The notes under the pieces were generated by a model that searched no databases, had not been told where the DNA came from, and worked only from the letters and a program-made list of their open reading frames with translations. Shown here piece after piece: positions 30,237 through 37,952 of a stretch of 64,000 nucleotides of DNA. Within the stretch, counting starts at the first letter, position 1. The number at the start of each line of letters is the position of its first letter. This DNA is from Curtobacterium sp. MCBD17_032. GTDB lineage: Bacteria > Actinomycetota > Actinomycetes > Actinomycetales > Microbacteriaceae. The stretch is taken from NCBI RefSeq assembly GCF_003234855.1, contig NZ_QKTO01000001.1:496001-560000 (forward strand). The letters run 5' to 3'. Both the position numbers and the translations under genes were made by a program.

Positions 30237-30854
30237 TCAGTCGTCGATGAACGCCGCCAGGTCCGCGAGCTCCGCCGCCGAGACCGCGTGCGGCAACCCC
30301 GGGTAGCTCCGGTCCGTCACCCGCGTGTGCGTGGCCGCCCACGCGCTGGTCCGGACGGTCGCATCGGCGGGGATCACCGTGTCGGCGTCCCCGTGTCCGA
30401 GGAAGACCCGTGGACGGACGGCGGCCAGGCGGTCGTCCCGGCCGTCGTCGGCGCCGGGGACCACGAAACCGGAGAGCGAGACCGCGAACGCGAACGCCTC
30501 CGGGCGGGCCCGGAGGAGCTGCAGGGCCATCGACCCGCCCTGCGAGAACCCGAGCAGCCCGATCCGCGGGTGGTCGGCAGCCACGGCGTCGACCCATGCG
30601 AGCACCGCTGCGGCGGAGGCGTCGACGGCCGCGGGCTCCGGGGACCCGGGCGTCCCGAGCGGGTACCAGCTGAAGCCGGGCCCCCACGGGTCGGGCGCCC
30701 GGAGCGCCGCCAGGGTCCAGGCCGCGGGCAGGGCCGGTGCCAGACCGAGCAGGTCCTGCTCGTGCGACCCGACGCCGTGCAGGGCGACGAGGAGCGGCGT
30801 CCCGACGCGGTCCGCTGCCGACCGGGTCCACTGCACGACGTCCGCATCCACCAT
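30237..30854 (-). CDS. Carboxylesterase/phospholipase-type alpha/beta hydrolase
   Basis: 205 aa. Short esterase of the YpfH/carboxylesterase type: VALHGVGSHEQDLLGLAPAL (oxyanion HG), nucleophile elbow LGFSQGGSMALQLL (Ser about 104), catalytic Asp in FLGHGDADTVIP and His in YPGLPHAVSAAEL. Cytosolic, no signal. Start ATG 30854 lies seven bases after TACCGT, so the mRNA is probably leaderless. It converges with the PadR gene with 15 bp between stops. Natural substrate unknown. Confidence 0.9.
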   Translation of the reverse strand: MVDADVVQWTRSAADRVGTPLLVALHGVGSHEQDLLGLAPALPAAWTLAALRAPDPWGPGFSWYPLGTPGSPEPAAVDASAAAVLAWVDAVAADHPRIGLLGFSQGGSMALQLLRARPEAFAFAVSLSGFVVPGADDGRDDRLAAVRPRVFLGHGDADTVIPADATVRTSAWAATHTRVTDRSYPGLPHAVSAAELADLAAFIDD

Positions 30855-30861
30855 GGGGACG

Positions 30862-30867
30862 ACGGTA
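30862..30867 (-). promoter_or_regulatory. -10 element of the esterase gene, leaderless
   Basis: TACCGT on the minus strand, seven bases before the ATG at 30854. Confidence 0.4.
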
Positions 30868-30916
30868 TCCGTCCACAGGCGACTCCGGCGGGCACCGCAC
30901 TCGCCGCCGGGCCTGG

Positions 30917-30922
30917 TAGGAA
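30917..30922 (+). promoter_or_regulatory. -10-like element of the DUF4916 gene, leaderless
   Basis: TAGGAA, followed by CGGTGC and the ATG. The same CGGTGC-ATG junction occurs at the cysteine-rich precursor (6912-6920). Confidence 0.35.
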
Positions 30923-30928
30923 CGGTGC

Positions 30929-31483
30929 ATGGCCTCGCTCCGCACCCCCGACCCCGATCCCGACTCCGCCTCCGGCTGGCTGTCGGACGAGGAACTCGCC
31001 TCCGTCCGTCGTCGCTTGCCGATCGCCTACGTCGAGGCGATCCCGGTGCGCACCGACGGCCTCGGCGTGGTGACCGAGGTCGGGGTGCTCCTCCGTGTCT
31101 CGCCCAGCGGGTCGATCGCGCGCACCCTCGTGTCCGGTCGCGTGCTCTACGGCGAGTCGATCCGGACCGCCCTCTTCCGGCACCTCGAGAAGGACCTCGG
31201 GCCGATGGCGTTCCCGCAGCTACCCACGAGCCCCAACCCCTTCACCGTGGCCGAGTACTTCCCGTTGCCCGGCGCCTCGGTGTACACCGACGAGCGGCAG
31301 CACGCGATCTCACTGGCCTACGTCGTCCCCGTCACGGGGACGTGCGAGCCCCGGCAGGACGCGCTCGAGCTCACCTGGATGAGCCCGATGGAGGCCGCGT
31401 CGGACGCGGTCGCGAACGAGATGGAGGGCGGCCGCGGTGCGCTCCTCCGCGCGGGCCTGGCCTCGGTCGGCGCGCTGCACTGA
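30929..31483 (+). CDS. DUF4916/NUDIX-like hydrolase family protein
   Basis: 184 aa actinobacterial protein. GWLSDEELASVRRRLPIAYVEAIPVR and the stretch GRVLYGESIRTALFRHLEKDLGPMAFPQLP, FTVAEYFPLP, correspond to DUF4916, which belongs to the NUDIX fold. The classical NUDIX box (GX5EX7REUXEEXGU) is degenerate: there is RTALFRHLEKDLG but no full REXXEE, so catalytic activity is doubtful. Divergent from the esterase gene across 74 bp; each gene has its own leaderless-type start. A strong terminator follows. Confidence 0.85.
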   Translation: MASLRTPDPDPDSASGWLSDEELASVRRRLPIAYVEAIPVRTDGLGVVTEVGVLLRVSPSGSIARTLVSGRVLYGESIRTALFRHLEKDLGPMAFPQLPTSPNPFTVAEYFPLPGASVYTDERQHAISLAYVVPVTGTCEPRQDALELTWMSPMEAASDAVANEMEGGRGALLRAGLASVGALH

Positions 31484-31533
31484 CGGCGCCCGGCGGACGA
31501 GGGCGCCCCCGTTCCGGGACACCCCGCACACGA

Positions 31534-31569
31534 CGAAGCCCCCGGATCCGATCGGATCCGGGGGCTTCG
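31534..31569. terminator. Rho-independent-type hairpin, bidirectional
   Basis: Perfect 16-bp stem 31534-31549/31554-31569 with loop GATC, between the convergent DUF4916 and CsbD genes. Confidence 0.85.
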
Positions 31570-31593
31570 CAGCGCGGTGCGGGACCGGCTTCG

Positions 31594-31794
31594 TTACTTG
31601 TCGTTCTTGAAGGAGTCGGCGACGCCGTGTGCAGCGTCCTTCACGTCGGTGACGCCCTGCTTGGCCGAGGCCTTGCCCTGGTCGGTCTGACCTTCGGCCT
31701 TCAGGCGGTCGTTGTCGGTGGCGTTGCCGAAGCCTTCCTTGGCCTTGCCGGCCGCCTTCTCAGCGGCGTTCTTGATGTCTTCGATCCCAGCCAT
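31594..31794 (-). CDS. CsbD family stress protein
   Basis: 66 aa, very hydrophilic Lys/Ala/Asp-rich protein: NAAEKAAGKAKEGFGNATDNDRLKAEGQTDQGKASAKQGVTDVKDAA shows the CsbD repeat (GKxKExxGxxTxDxxLxAEGxxDQxxG). In Bacillus csbD is controlled by the general stress factor SigB. Function unknown, probably a disordered protectant. GGAAGGAG lies a few bases before the ATG. It is 133 bp downstream of the helicase gene on the same strand and likely has its own promoter in that gap. Confidence 0.9.
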   Translation of the reverse strand: MAGIEDIKNAAEKAAGKAKEGFGNATDNDRLKAEGQTDQGKASAKQGVTDVKDAAHGVADSFKNDK

Positions 31795-31927
31795 ACGTGC
31801 TCCTTCCGACGACGGACGATTCCCCGGTGGACACTCGCGCATCCGCCGGTGACCAGTACCGTACGCTCCGGTGTCGAGCCGCTCGGAGGAACCGTTGAGG
31901 TTGCCCGGAGTGGCCGTCCGGACCCGA

Positions 31928-33571
31928 TCAGCGGCCGGAGCCGGCCGGACGGGAGGCGCGGCGCGAGCCACCACGACGGGCTGCGGGGGCAGCGTCGTCG
32001 CGCGGGGCACGACCGGCGGCGTAGCCGCCGTCCGACGACCACACCGACGCGGACCCACCACGGGTGGTGTCCGAGGCGGCGCGGCGCGGGGCACCACGGC
32101 GCTGACCGGCGGCACCACCGGTCGACGCGCCGCGGCGGTCGTCACGACCGGCTGCGTCGGACCGACCGCCACGGCGGGCGCCCGAACCGGCCGACTCGGT
32201 GCCCGCTGCGGAGCGTCCGGCCGAGGCCGTGCCTCCCGAGCGACCGCCGGTGCTCCCGCCCGCGGTGCCACGACCGCGCGAGCGGCCACGGCCCTGGCCG
32301 GCGGCGTCACCGGAGGACTGGCGACGCGGCTGCTGCTGCTGGACCGCGGGGGTGGTGTCCTCGCGGTACGGGGCGACCTCGCCGACGAGCTCGGTCACGG
32401 CCGGGGAGGTGGCGGTCACCTGCTGCGGGGTGACCTTGATCGCGGCGGCGCGCATCATCTGCGCGACGTCACGACGCTCGGCGGGCATCGCCACCGTGAC
32501 GACGTCACCCGAAGAACCGGCACGGGCGGTGCGGCCGGAACGGTGCAGGTACGCCTTGTGCTCGGTGGGCGGGTCGACGTGCACGACGAGCTCGACGGCG
32601 TCGACGTGCACACCGCGGGCGGCGACGTCGGTGGCCACGAGGACGAGTGCGTCGCCGGAGGAGAACCGGGCGAGGTTCCGCTCACGGGCACCCTGCGACA
32701 GGTTGCCCTGCAGGTCGACGGCCGGGATGCCCTGGCTCGACAGCTGCTTCGCCAGGCGCTTGGCGTGGTGCTTCGTGCGCATGAACAGGATGCGGCGGCC
32801 GGTGCCGGAGGCGAGGGCCTTGACGAGGTCCTTCTTCGCGTCGGCGTCGGCGACCTCGAACAGGTGGTGGGTCATCGCCTCGACCGGGCTGGTCTCGTCG
32901 TCGACGGAGTGCATCACCGGGTCGTGCAGGAACTTCTTGACGAGCTTGTCCACGCCGTTGTCGAGCGTGGCGGAGAACAGCAGGCGCTGGCCCTTGACCG
33001 GCGTCGCCTGCATGATCTTGGTCACACCGGGCAGGAAGCCCATGTCGGCCATGTGGTCGGCCTCGTCGAGGACGGTGACCTCGATGGCGTCCAGGTGCAC
33101 GTGGCCCTGCTGCATGAGGTCGGCGAGGCGACCCGGGCAGGCCACGACGATGTCGACGCCGCGGTTGAGCGCCTCGACCTGACGGCCCTGGCCGACGCCA
33201 CCGAAGATGGTCGTCGTGTTGAGGCCCATCGCCTTGGCGAGGGGGGCGAGCGTCGCGTCGATCTGGGTCGCGAGCTCACGGGTCGGGGCGAGCACGAGGG
33301 CGCGGGGTCGACCGGCGCGGCGCTGGCGGGGTGCGGCGGCGAGGCGGGCGGCGAGGGGGATCGCGAACGCGATCGTCTTGCCGGAGCCGGTGCGGCCACG
33401 GCCGAGCACGTCCTTGCCCTTGAGCGAGTCCGGGAGTGTGTCGACCTGGATCGGGAAGGCGTTCTCCTTGCCCTGGCCGACGAGGACGTCGACCATCGGG
33501 GCGGGGACACCGAGGTCGGCGAACCGGACGTCGGCGGTGTGGGGGTCCTGCGTGGTGTTCTGGGTGGTCAT
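31928..33571 (-). CDS. DEAD-box RNA helicase with RGG-type tail
   Basis: 547 aa. Core (residues about 15-375): FADLGVPAPMVDVLVGQG, FPIQVDTLP (Q motif), GRTGSGKT (I), PTRELA (Ia), DEAD (II) in VTVLDEADHMADMGF, SAT (III), ATDVAARGVHVD (V) and HRSGRTARAG (VI). The C-terminal 150 residues are Arg/Gly/Ser-rich (GRSRGRGTAGGSTGGRSGGTASAGR), an RNA-binding tail typical of RhlE/DeaD-like helicases in high-GC Gram-positives. It unwinds RNA in ribosome assembly or mRNA decay. ATG 33571 has GAGAGG upstream. The gap of 358 bp to the next gene holds a long leader with a CTCCCGGA hairpin (33721-33741). Confidence 0.92.
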   Translation of the reverse strand: MTTQNTTQDPHTADVRFADLGVPAPMVDVLVGQGKENAFPIQVDTLPDSLKGKDVLGRGRTGSGKTIAFAIPLAARLAAAPRQRRAGRPRALVLAPTRELATQIDATLAPLAKAMGLNTTTIFGGVGQGRQVEALNRGVDIVVACPGRLADLMQQGHVHLDAIEVTVLDEADHMADMGFLPGVTKIMQATPVKGQRLLFSATLDNGVDKLVKKFLHDPVMHSVDDETSPVEAMTHHLFEVADADAKKDLVKALASGTGRRILFMRTKHHAKRLAKQLSSQGIPAVDLQGNLSQGARERNLARFSSGDALVLVATDVAARGVHVDAVELVVHVDPPTEHKAYLHRSGRTARAGSSGDVVTVAMPAERRDVAQMMRAAAIKVTPQQVTATSPAVTELVGEVAPYREDTTPAVQQQQPRRQSSGDAAGQGRGRSRGRGTAGGSTGGRSGGTASAGRSAAGTESAGSGARRGGRSDAAGRDDRRGASTGGAAGQRRGAPRRAASDTTRGGSASVWSSDGGYAAGRAPRDDAAPAARRGGSRRASRPAGSGR

Positions 33572-33720
33572 GGTGACCTCTCGGGCCGTTGCCGGCCGGA
33601 AGGCGCGCGGTCGAGGCCGGCGCGGGCGGGAGCGCACCCGTAGCGGTCCGTTTCCCGGAGGAGACGGCGCTGGTGGACGGGTGCTGTCGCCGCAGCAGAG
33701 AGCCTGGCACCGGTTCCGTC

Positions 33721-33741
33721 CTCCCGGACGGGTTCCGGGAG
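33721..33741 (-). promoter_or_regulatory. Hairpin in the probable 5' leader of the helicase mRNA
   Basis: CTCCCGGA, five-base loop, TCCGGGAG: perfect 8-bp stem about 150 bases upstream of the helicase ATG. DEAD-box helicase genes of this type often have structured, self-controlled leaders; here that is only a suggestion. No other feature was recognised in 33572-33929. Confidence 0.3.
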
Positions 33742-33929
33742 AGGGGAGGTGCGCGATACATCGGTGTCGGTTCCGCTCGTATGCCACTGGGGCTCACTGC
33801 GGGACACCGGGAGTTTCGGGGGCGTCCGTACGACGCACGAGGCGATCGGCGCCTCGAGTGGTCCCAGCATAGCGGGCCGAGGGCCCGGAACGGGAGGGGG
33901 CGTTCGCGGCGAGCGTGCGAGGATGCCTC

Positions 33930-34826
33930 GTGCGCACCCGGAACCCCCTCGTCATCGCGTCCCTCGTCGCCCTCGTCGCCCTCACCTCGGCGGGGTGTGC
34001 GGACGCGACCGACACCGACGCAGGAGCGACCTCCGTGGACGCGGGCCGGTCCAGCGTCGACGCCGACGGACCCGGCGCGTCCGCCCGTGTCGCGGTGCGG
34101 CCGTTCCCGACGACCGGTGTGCCCGACTACCAGCTCGGTGGCGGGTACGCCCCACCCACCGGGGTCACCGTCGTCGCACGGGACAGCACCGAGCGCCCGG
34201 CGGCGGGCACCTACGGCATCTGCTACGTCAACGGCTTCCAGACCCAGCCCGGGGAGCGGGCGTCCTGGCTGTCCGAGCACCCCGACGCGGTCCTCCGGAC
34301 GGCGGGCGGCGAGCCGGTGCGCGACCCGGGATGGCCGGACGAGATGCTGCTCGACACCCGGACGGCAGCGGCGCGCGCGACCATCACCGAGGTCCTCGGT
34401 CGGACGATCGCCGGGTGCGCCGCCCACGGGTTCGACGCCGTCGAGTTCGACAACCTCGACTCGTGGACCCGGTCCGGCGGCCGGCTCACGCGCTCCGGCA
34501 ACCTCGCCCTCGCCGCCGCGCTCGTCCGGGCAGCCCACGACGAGGGGCTGGCCGCCGCGCAGAAGAACACGCCGCAGCTCGGCACGGTCGGACAGCAGCG
34601 CACCGGCTTCGACTTCGCGGTCGCCGAGGAGTGCGTGCAGTACGACGAGTGCGCCGCCTACACCGACGTGTACGGCGACCGCGTGCTGGACGTCGAGTAC
34701 GCGGACACGCTCGAGCAGGAGTGGTCGGACGTGTGCGCGATGCCGGACCGTCCGCGCATGACGATCCTCCGCGACCGGGACCTCGTGCCCGCCGGCGACG
34801 ACGGGTACGTCTTCGAGCACTGCTGA
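33930..34826 (+). CDS. GH114-like endo alpha-1,4-polygalactosaminidase lipoprotein
   Basis: 298 aa. Lipoprotein signal ending LTSAGC, then an Asp/Ala-rich linker and a TIM-barrel domain of the TM1410/GH114 family: PDYQLGGGYAPP, YGICYVNGFQTQPGE, PDEMLLDTRTAAARATITEVLGRTIAGCAAHGFDAVEFDNLDSWTRSGG (acidic motif EFDNLDS) and EECVQYDECAAYTDVYG. Family members such as the PelA hydrolase domain cut galactosamine-containing exopolysaccharides. GTG at 33930 is preferred over 33915 because GCGAGGA lies in SD position. Anchored outside the membrane, it would act on surface polymer or the organism's own capsule. Alone on its strand, divergent from the helicase. Confidence 0.85.
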   Translation: MRTRNPLVIASLVALVALTSAGCADATDTDAGATSVDAGRSSVDADGPGASARVAVRPFPTTGVPDYQLGGGYAPPTGVTVVARDSTERPAAGTYGICYVNGFQTQPGERASWLSEHPDAVLRTAGGEPVRDPGWPDEMLLDTRTAAARATITEVLGRTIAGCAAHGFDAVEFDNLDSWTRSGGRLTRSGNLALAAALVRAAHDEGLAAAQKNTPQLGTVGQQRTGFDFAVAEECVQYDECAAYTDVYGDRVLDVEYADTLEQEWSDVCAMPDRPRMTILRDRDLVPAGDDGYVFEHC

Positions 34827-34869
34827 GCGCAGCCGTCCACGCCCGCCGCGGCGCGGCGCGGCGGACCGT

Positions 34870-34925
34870 CCGCGCTGGGCGACACGACACGGCCGTCCTG
34901 CCTCGGACGGTGTCGCTCAGCGCGG
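34870..34925. terminator. Imperfect terminator hairpin between convergent genes
   Basis: CCGCGCTG...GCGACAC pairs with GTGTCGC..CAGCGCGG and inner CCGTCC with GGACGG around loop TGCCTC, with a seven-base bulge on the left side. Separates the GH114 and GntR genes. Confidence 0.65.
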
Positions 34926-34942
34926 AGCGACCGCGGAGCGCC

Positions 34943-35302
34943 CTACGCCGGCCAGGCGTCCCGCAGCGCGGCCGTCGCCTGGTCCGCCGAGAGGCCGGCC
35001 TCGCGCGCCGCGGCCACGAGCGCGGCTGCCGCAGCCGTCACGCTCTCCGGCACCTCGGCCGGCCGCACCACCCGGGTACCGGCGCCCCGTGCGGTGTGCA
35101 CGAGCCCGGCTTCCTCGAGCAGCTGGTAGGCCTTCGCGACGGTCCCGGCGGCGAGGCCCAGCTCGGCAGCGAGCCCGCGGACGCTCGGCAGTCGCTCGCC
35201 GTCGACGAGGTACCCGGCTGTGATCTGCGCGGCGAGCTGCGACCGCACCTGCTCGAAGGGCGGCACACGGCCGCCGGCGTCGATCGCGACGAATCCCGAC
35301 AT
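34943..35302 (-). CDS. GntR-family regulator, YtrA-like
   Basis: 119 aa. Winged HTH at residues 15-80 (PFEQVRSQLAAQITAGYLVDGERLPSVRGLAAELGLAAGTVAKAYQLLEEAGLVHTARGAGTRV) and a short helical tail (AAAALVAAAREAGLSADQATAALRDAW), the YtrA subfamily pattern, which lacks a ligand domain and usually controls ABC transporter operons. Here it follows a DUF1684 gene by 10 bp on the same strand, so the two are probably co-transcribed; no ABC transporter is adjacent. Targets unknown. Confidence 0.9.
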   Translation of the reverse strand: MSGFVAIDAGGRVPPFEQVRSQLAAQITAGYLVDGERLPSVRGLAAELGLAAGTVAKAYQLLEEAGLVHTARGAGTRVVRPAEVPESVTAAAAALVAAAREAGLSADQATAALRDAWPA

Positions 35303-35312
35303 GCGGTCCACC

Positions 35313-35945
35313 CTAGGAGCCGTACCGCTCGCCGACCGGGATCGCCACGGGGACGGTGTTGCCGGGTGGGGCGAGCGGGCAGGCCCACGCCGGGTCGTAC
35401 GCGCACGACGGGTTGTAGGCGAAGTTGAAGTCGAGCACGAGCTCCCCGTCGACACCGCCGAGGTCAGAGCCCTTGATGGTGTCGAGCAGGTAGCGGCCAC
35501 CGCCGTAGGTCCCGCCGGGCCGACCGGCGCCGGCGTCCTTCACGGGCACGAACAGGCCGCCCGCGTACCCGCCGTGCGACCACACGTCGAGCGAGCCGAC
35601 GCCGGGCACCTGCACGGTCCCGAGGCGGTCGAAGTGCACGACGCCGTCGGTGCCGGTCTCGACGTCGAGGGCCTGCGGTGCGGCCTCCTCGATGCGGAGC
35701 CGGAAGCGCCACGCGGGGTCGTAGTCGGGCACGGGGAGGGTCGTGAACCCGGCGGCGTCCTCGGGGAGCAGCGGGCTCGCGGGGTGCGTGGCGAACAGGG
35801 CGTCGCGGCCCTCGCGCCACAGCGCGTGCGCGGCCTCCGGCGTCGCGGCGGCCCGCGCGCGGCGGTACAGGTCGAAGGTCCGACGGCGCCAGTCGACGGT
35901 GGCGAGGGTGCTTCGGACGCGGTCGGCGGTCTCCGTCTGGGTCAC
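35313..35945 (-). CDS. DUF1684 family protein
   Basis: 210 aa cytosolic protein. The C-terminal half has the family hallmark: GGTYGGGRYLLDTIKGSDLG, then ELVLDFNFAYNPSCAYDPAWACPLAPPGNTVPVAIPVGER. N-terminal WRREGRDALFATHPASPLL and PVPDYDPAWRFRL blocks are also typical. No function is established. GTG start at 35943-35945, seven bases after TACGCT. First gene of a probable two-gene unit with the GntR regulator. Confidence 0.92.
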   Translation of the reverse strand: MTQTETADRVRSTLATVDWRRRTFDLYRRARAAATPEAAHALWREGRDALFATHPASPLLPEDAAGFTTLPVPDYDPAWRFRLRIEEAAPQALDVETGTDGVVHFDRLGTVQVPGVGSLDVWSHGGYAGGLFVPVKDAGAGRPGGTYGGGRYLLDTIKGSDLGGVDGELVLDFNFAYNPSCAYDPAWACPLAPPGNTVPVAIPVGERYGS

Positions 35946-35952
35946 GTCGCCG

Positions 35953-35958
35953 AGCGTA
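35953..35958 (-). promoter_or_regulatory. -10 element of the DUF1684-gntR unit, leaderless
   Basis: TACGCT on the minus strand, seven bases before the GTG start. Confidence 0.4.
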
Positions 35959-36018
35959 CGCCCGGCCGGCGACGCCGCACCGGGCGGTCTGGAGGCCCGG
36001 CCACCCTGGTCGCTCGGC

Positions 36019-36492
36019 TCACGCCCGCCAGGTGGGCGCGAGCGCGCGCATCCGGAACGCCCGCCACTGCCAGATGACCCACATGCCGGGCCAGAGCACC
36101 ACGCCGAGGAGTGCCGGTCGGGTCCGGTAGGTGAGACGGTCGCGGAAGAGCGTGCGCCCGTCCGGCAGCGCGGAGACGGCCATCCGGTGGCGCATGTCCA
36201 TCCGGGCGAACAGGCCGCTCGTGCCGCCGCCGCGGTCGACCTGCACGGGGACGCCCTCGGTCTGGTGCAGGTCGATGTCGACGTGGCTCGAGCCGCTCGG
36301 GAGGACACCGAACGTCGACGCGCTGATCGGGTGCGGGTCGTGCGGCGTCCAGTGTTCCGGGAACCCCTCGGGGTCGAGCGAGCGGTAGACCAGGAACGGC
36401 TTCGTGACGGCGACCATGACGGACGGCCGGAGGAGCGCGTCCCGCACGGCGTCGACGGGGGCGTCCAGTTCGATGCGGAGTCCGACGTGCAT
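36019..36492 (-). CDS. SRPBCC-like conserved protein
   Basis: 157 aa. MHVGLRIELDAPVDAVRDALLRPSVMVAVTKPFLVYRSLDP looks like the N-terminal strand and helices of a START/SRPBCC ligand-binding fold, followed by beta strands (SSHVDIDLHQTEGVPVQVDRGG, RHRMAVSALPDGRTLFRDRLTYRTRP) and a C-terminal helix with ALLGVVLWPGMWVIWQWRAFRMRAL, which is hydrophobic enough to touch the membrane. No annotated function. I chose the ATG at 36492 because the residues before it are unlike the family and a TAGCGT element lies seven bases upstream. Confidence 0.75.
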   Translation of the reverse strand: MHVGLRIELDAPVDAVRDALLRPSVMVAVTKPFLVYRSLDPEGFPEHWTPHDPHPISASTFGVLPSGSSHVDIDLHQTEGVPVQVDRGGGTSGLFARMDMRHRMAVSALPDGRTLFRDRLTYRTRPALLGVVLWPGMWVIWQWRAFRMRALAPTWRA

Positions 36493-36499
36493 GCGGCGG

Positions 36500-36505
36500 A
36501 CGCTA
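36500..36505 (-). promoter_or_regulatory. -10 element of the SRPBCC-like gene, leaderless
   Basis: TAGCGT on the minus strand, seven bases before the ATG at 36492. Confidence 0.4.
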
Positions 36506-36543
36506 CCCGGACGTGCTGGGCTGCCGTCGCCCACGGGGGACGG

Positions 36544-37176
36544 TCAGGCGTGCCGGGCGGACCGGCGGCGGGACCCTTCCGCACGGTCGTGGCTGCGCAG
36601 ACGTTCAGCGAGGGAGAGCCGGACGGTCGGCCACTCCGACTGGATGACCGAGAACACCACGGTGTCGCGGAGGCTGCCGTCCCGACCGAGGGCGTGGTTC
36701 CGGAGCACCCCGTCCTGCTTCGCGCCGAGGCCCGCGATGGCGGCGCGGGACCGCGTGTTGTGCCAGTGCGTCCGGAACTCGACCGCGATGCACTGCCAGA
36801 CGTCGAACGCGTGCGAGAGCATGAGCAGCTTCGCCTCGGTGTTGATGCCGGTGCGCTGCGCGGAGGCGCCGAGGAACGTCGCCCCGATCTCGACCCGGCG
36901 GTTGTCCCGGTCGATGTTGATGAACGTGGTCGCGCCGACGACCCGGCCGGTGGGGCGGTCCCGCACGGCGAACGGCACCATCCGCCCGCCGGCCTGCTCG
37001 GCGAGCCGCCGGTCGACCTCCGCGTCCACCTGTGCCGGTGCCGGTACCGAGGTGTACCAGGCACGCCAGAGGTCGCCGTCCGCCACGGCCGCCCGCAGGT
37101 CGTCCGCGTGCTCGTGCGACAGGGGCTCGAGCGTGACGCGGTCGCCGGTGAGGGTGGGCGCGGGGTCGGTCTCCAT
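36544..37176 (-). CDS. GNAT-family N-acetyltransferase (RimJ/RimL-like)
   Basis: 210 aa. LTGDRVTLEPLSHEHADDLRAAVADGDLWRAWYTSVP is the usual RimJ-like N-terminus; FAVRDRPTGRVVGATTFINIDRDNRRVEIGATFLGASAQRTGINTEAKLLMLSHAFDVWQCIAVEFRTHWHNTRSRAAIAGLGAKQDGVLRNH contains motif A/B, where the acetyl-CoA loop R-x-x-G is QRTGINT and the following HNTRSRAAIAGLGA is characteristic. Acetylates an amino group of a protein N-terminus or small molecule. Start ATG 37176, eight bases after TACGAT. Single gene. Confidence 0.91.
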   Translation of the reverse strand: METDPAPTLTGDRVTLEPLSHEHADDLRAAVADGDLWRAWYTSVPAPAQVDAEVDRRLAEQAGGRMVPFAVRDRPTGRVVGATTFINIDRDNRRVEIGATFLGASAQRTGINTEAKLLMLSHAFDVWQCIAVEFRTHWHNTRSRAAIAGLGAKQDGVLRNHALGRDGSLRDTVVFSVIQSEWPTVRLSLAERLRSHDRAEGSRRRSARHA

Positions 37177-37184
37177 GGCAGGGG

Positions 37185-37190
37185 ATCGTA
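37185..37190 (-). promoter_or_regulatory. -10 element of the acetyltransferase gene, leaderless
   Basis: TACGAT on the minus strand, eight bases before the ATG at 37176. Confidence 0.4.
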
Positions 37191-37259
37191 CCGGGCACAC
37201 CGGACACGGCAGCTGCGCGGGACCGCTCGGAGCGTGCCCGACCGAGGTCCCGCCGCGGC

Positions 37260-37265
37260 TATCGT
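37260..37265 (+). promoter_or_regulatory. -10 element of the ComB-like gene, leaderless
   Basis: TATCGT followed by six bases and the GTG at 37272. Confidence 0.45.
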
Positions 37266-37271
37266 GTCGGC

Positions 37272-37904
37272 GTGCAGGAACGAGGACAGCAGCGGTACCA
37301 GGTGCGGTTCGGGTGGGGTGTCTCGGGAGCGGCGCGGGTCGCCGCCGACGCGCACCTGCTCGTGTGGGTGGACGTGCTGCCGGCGGCCGCCTCCCACGGC
37401 GGCGCCCGGCACGACGACGCCCGCCACGGCGACGCCCGCCACCGGGACGTGCCGCTCGGGCAACTGCCCGACGGCCCGGAGGTCGTGCTCGGTCACCTCG
37501 GCAACACCGCAGCGGTCGCCGGACGGGTGGCGCGCCTCCAGGCCGAGCGGGGCGACCGCTGCGTCGTGGCGGTGGTCGCGGCCGGACACGTCGACGGTCC
37601 CGTCGCGGGTGACGCGGCCGCCGAGGCGGGCGAGGCGCCGGACGTGCCGGCGGTGCCGGAGTTCGCCGTCGAGGACCTGCTCGCTGCGGGGGCCGTCGTC
37701 GACGCGCTCGTGGCGTCCGGCATCGACCACACGTCGCCGGAGGCAGCGGCGGCGTGCGCGGCCTGGACGGGCCTCCGTCGGGCGGCGAAGCACCTCGTCA
37801 CCGCGTCCGAGTCGGCCGCCGTGCTCGGTGCCGAGCGGGTGCACGCGGCACTCGCCGTGGATCCCGACCTGGTCACGCTGCGACCGTCCACCGTACGGGC
37901 GTAG
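37272..37904 (+). CDS. ComB/2-phosphosulfolactate phosphatase-family protein
   Basis: 210 aa, GTG start. The pattern QVRFGWGVSGAARVAADAHLLVWVDVLPAA, GNTAAVAGRVARLQAERGDRCVVAVVAAG, FAVEDLLAAGAVVDALVASGIDHTSPEAAAACAAWTGLR, LVTASESAAVL matches actinobacterial members of the ComB family. True ComB hydrolyses phosphosulfolactate in coenzyme M synthesis, a pathway not expected here, so the real substrate is unknown. An inserted ARHDDARHGDARHRD stretch (residues about 46-60), built from a short direct repeat, lies in a loop where other members have the active-site T/S region. 48 bp before a DUF427 gene. Confidence 0.72.
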   Translation: MQERGQQRYQVRFGWGVSGAARVAADAHLLVWVDVLPAAASHGGARHDDARHGDARHRDVPLGQLPDGPEVVLGHLGNTAAVAGRVARLQAERGDRCVVAVVAAGHVDGPVAGDAAAEAGEAPDVPAVPEFAVEDLLAAGAVVDALVASGIDHTSPEAAAACAAWTGLRRAAKHLVTASESAAVLGAERVHAALAVDPDLVTLRPSTVRA

Positions 37905-37952
37905 GGTCCCGGTCGACGCCGTCGGACCGACGGCCGGAACGAGGAGGAAGTC

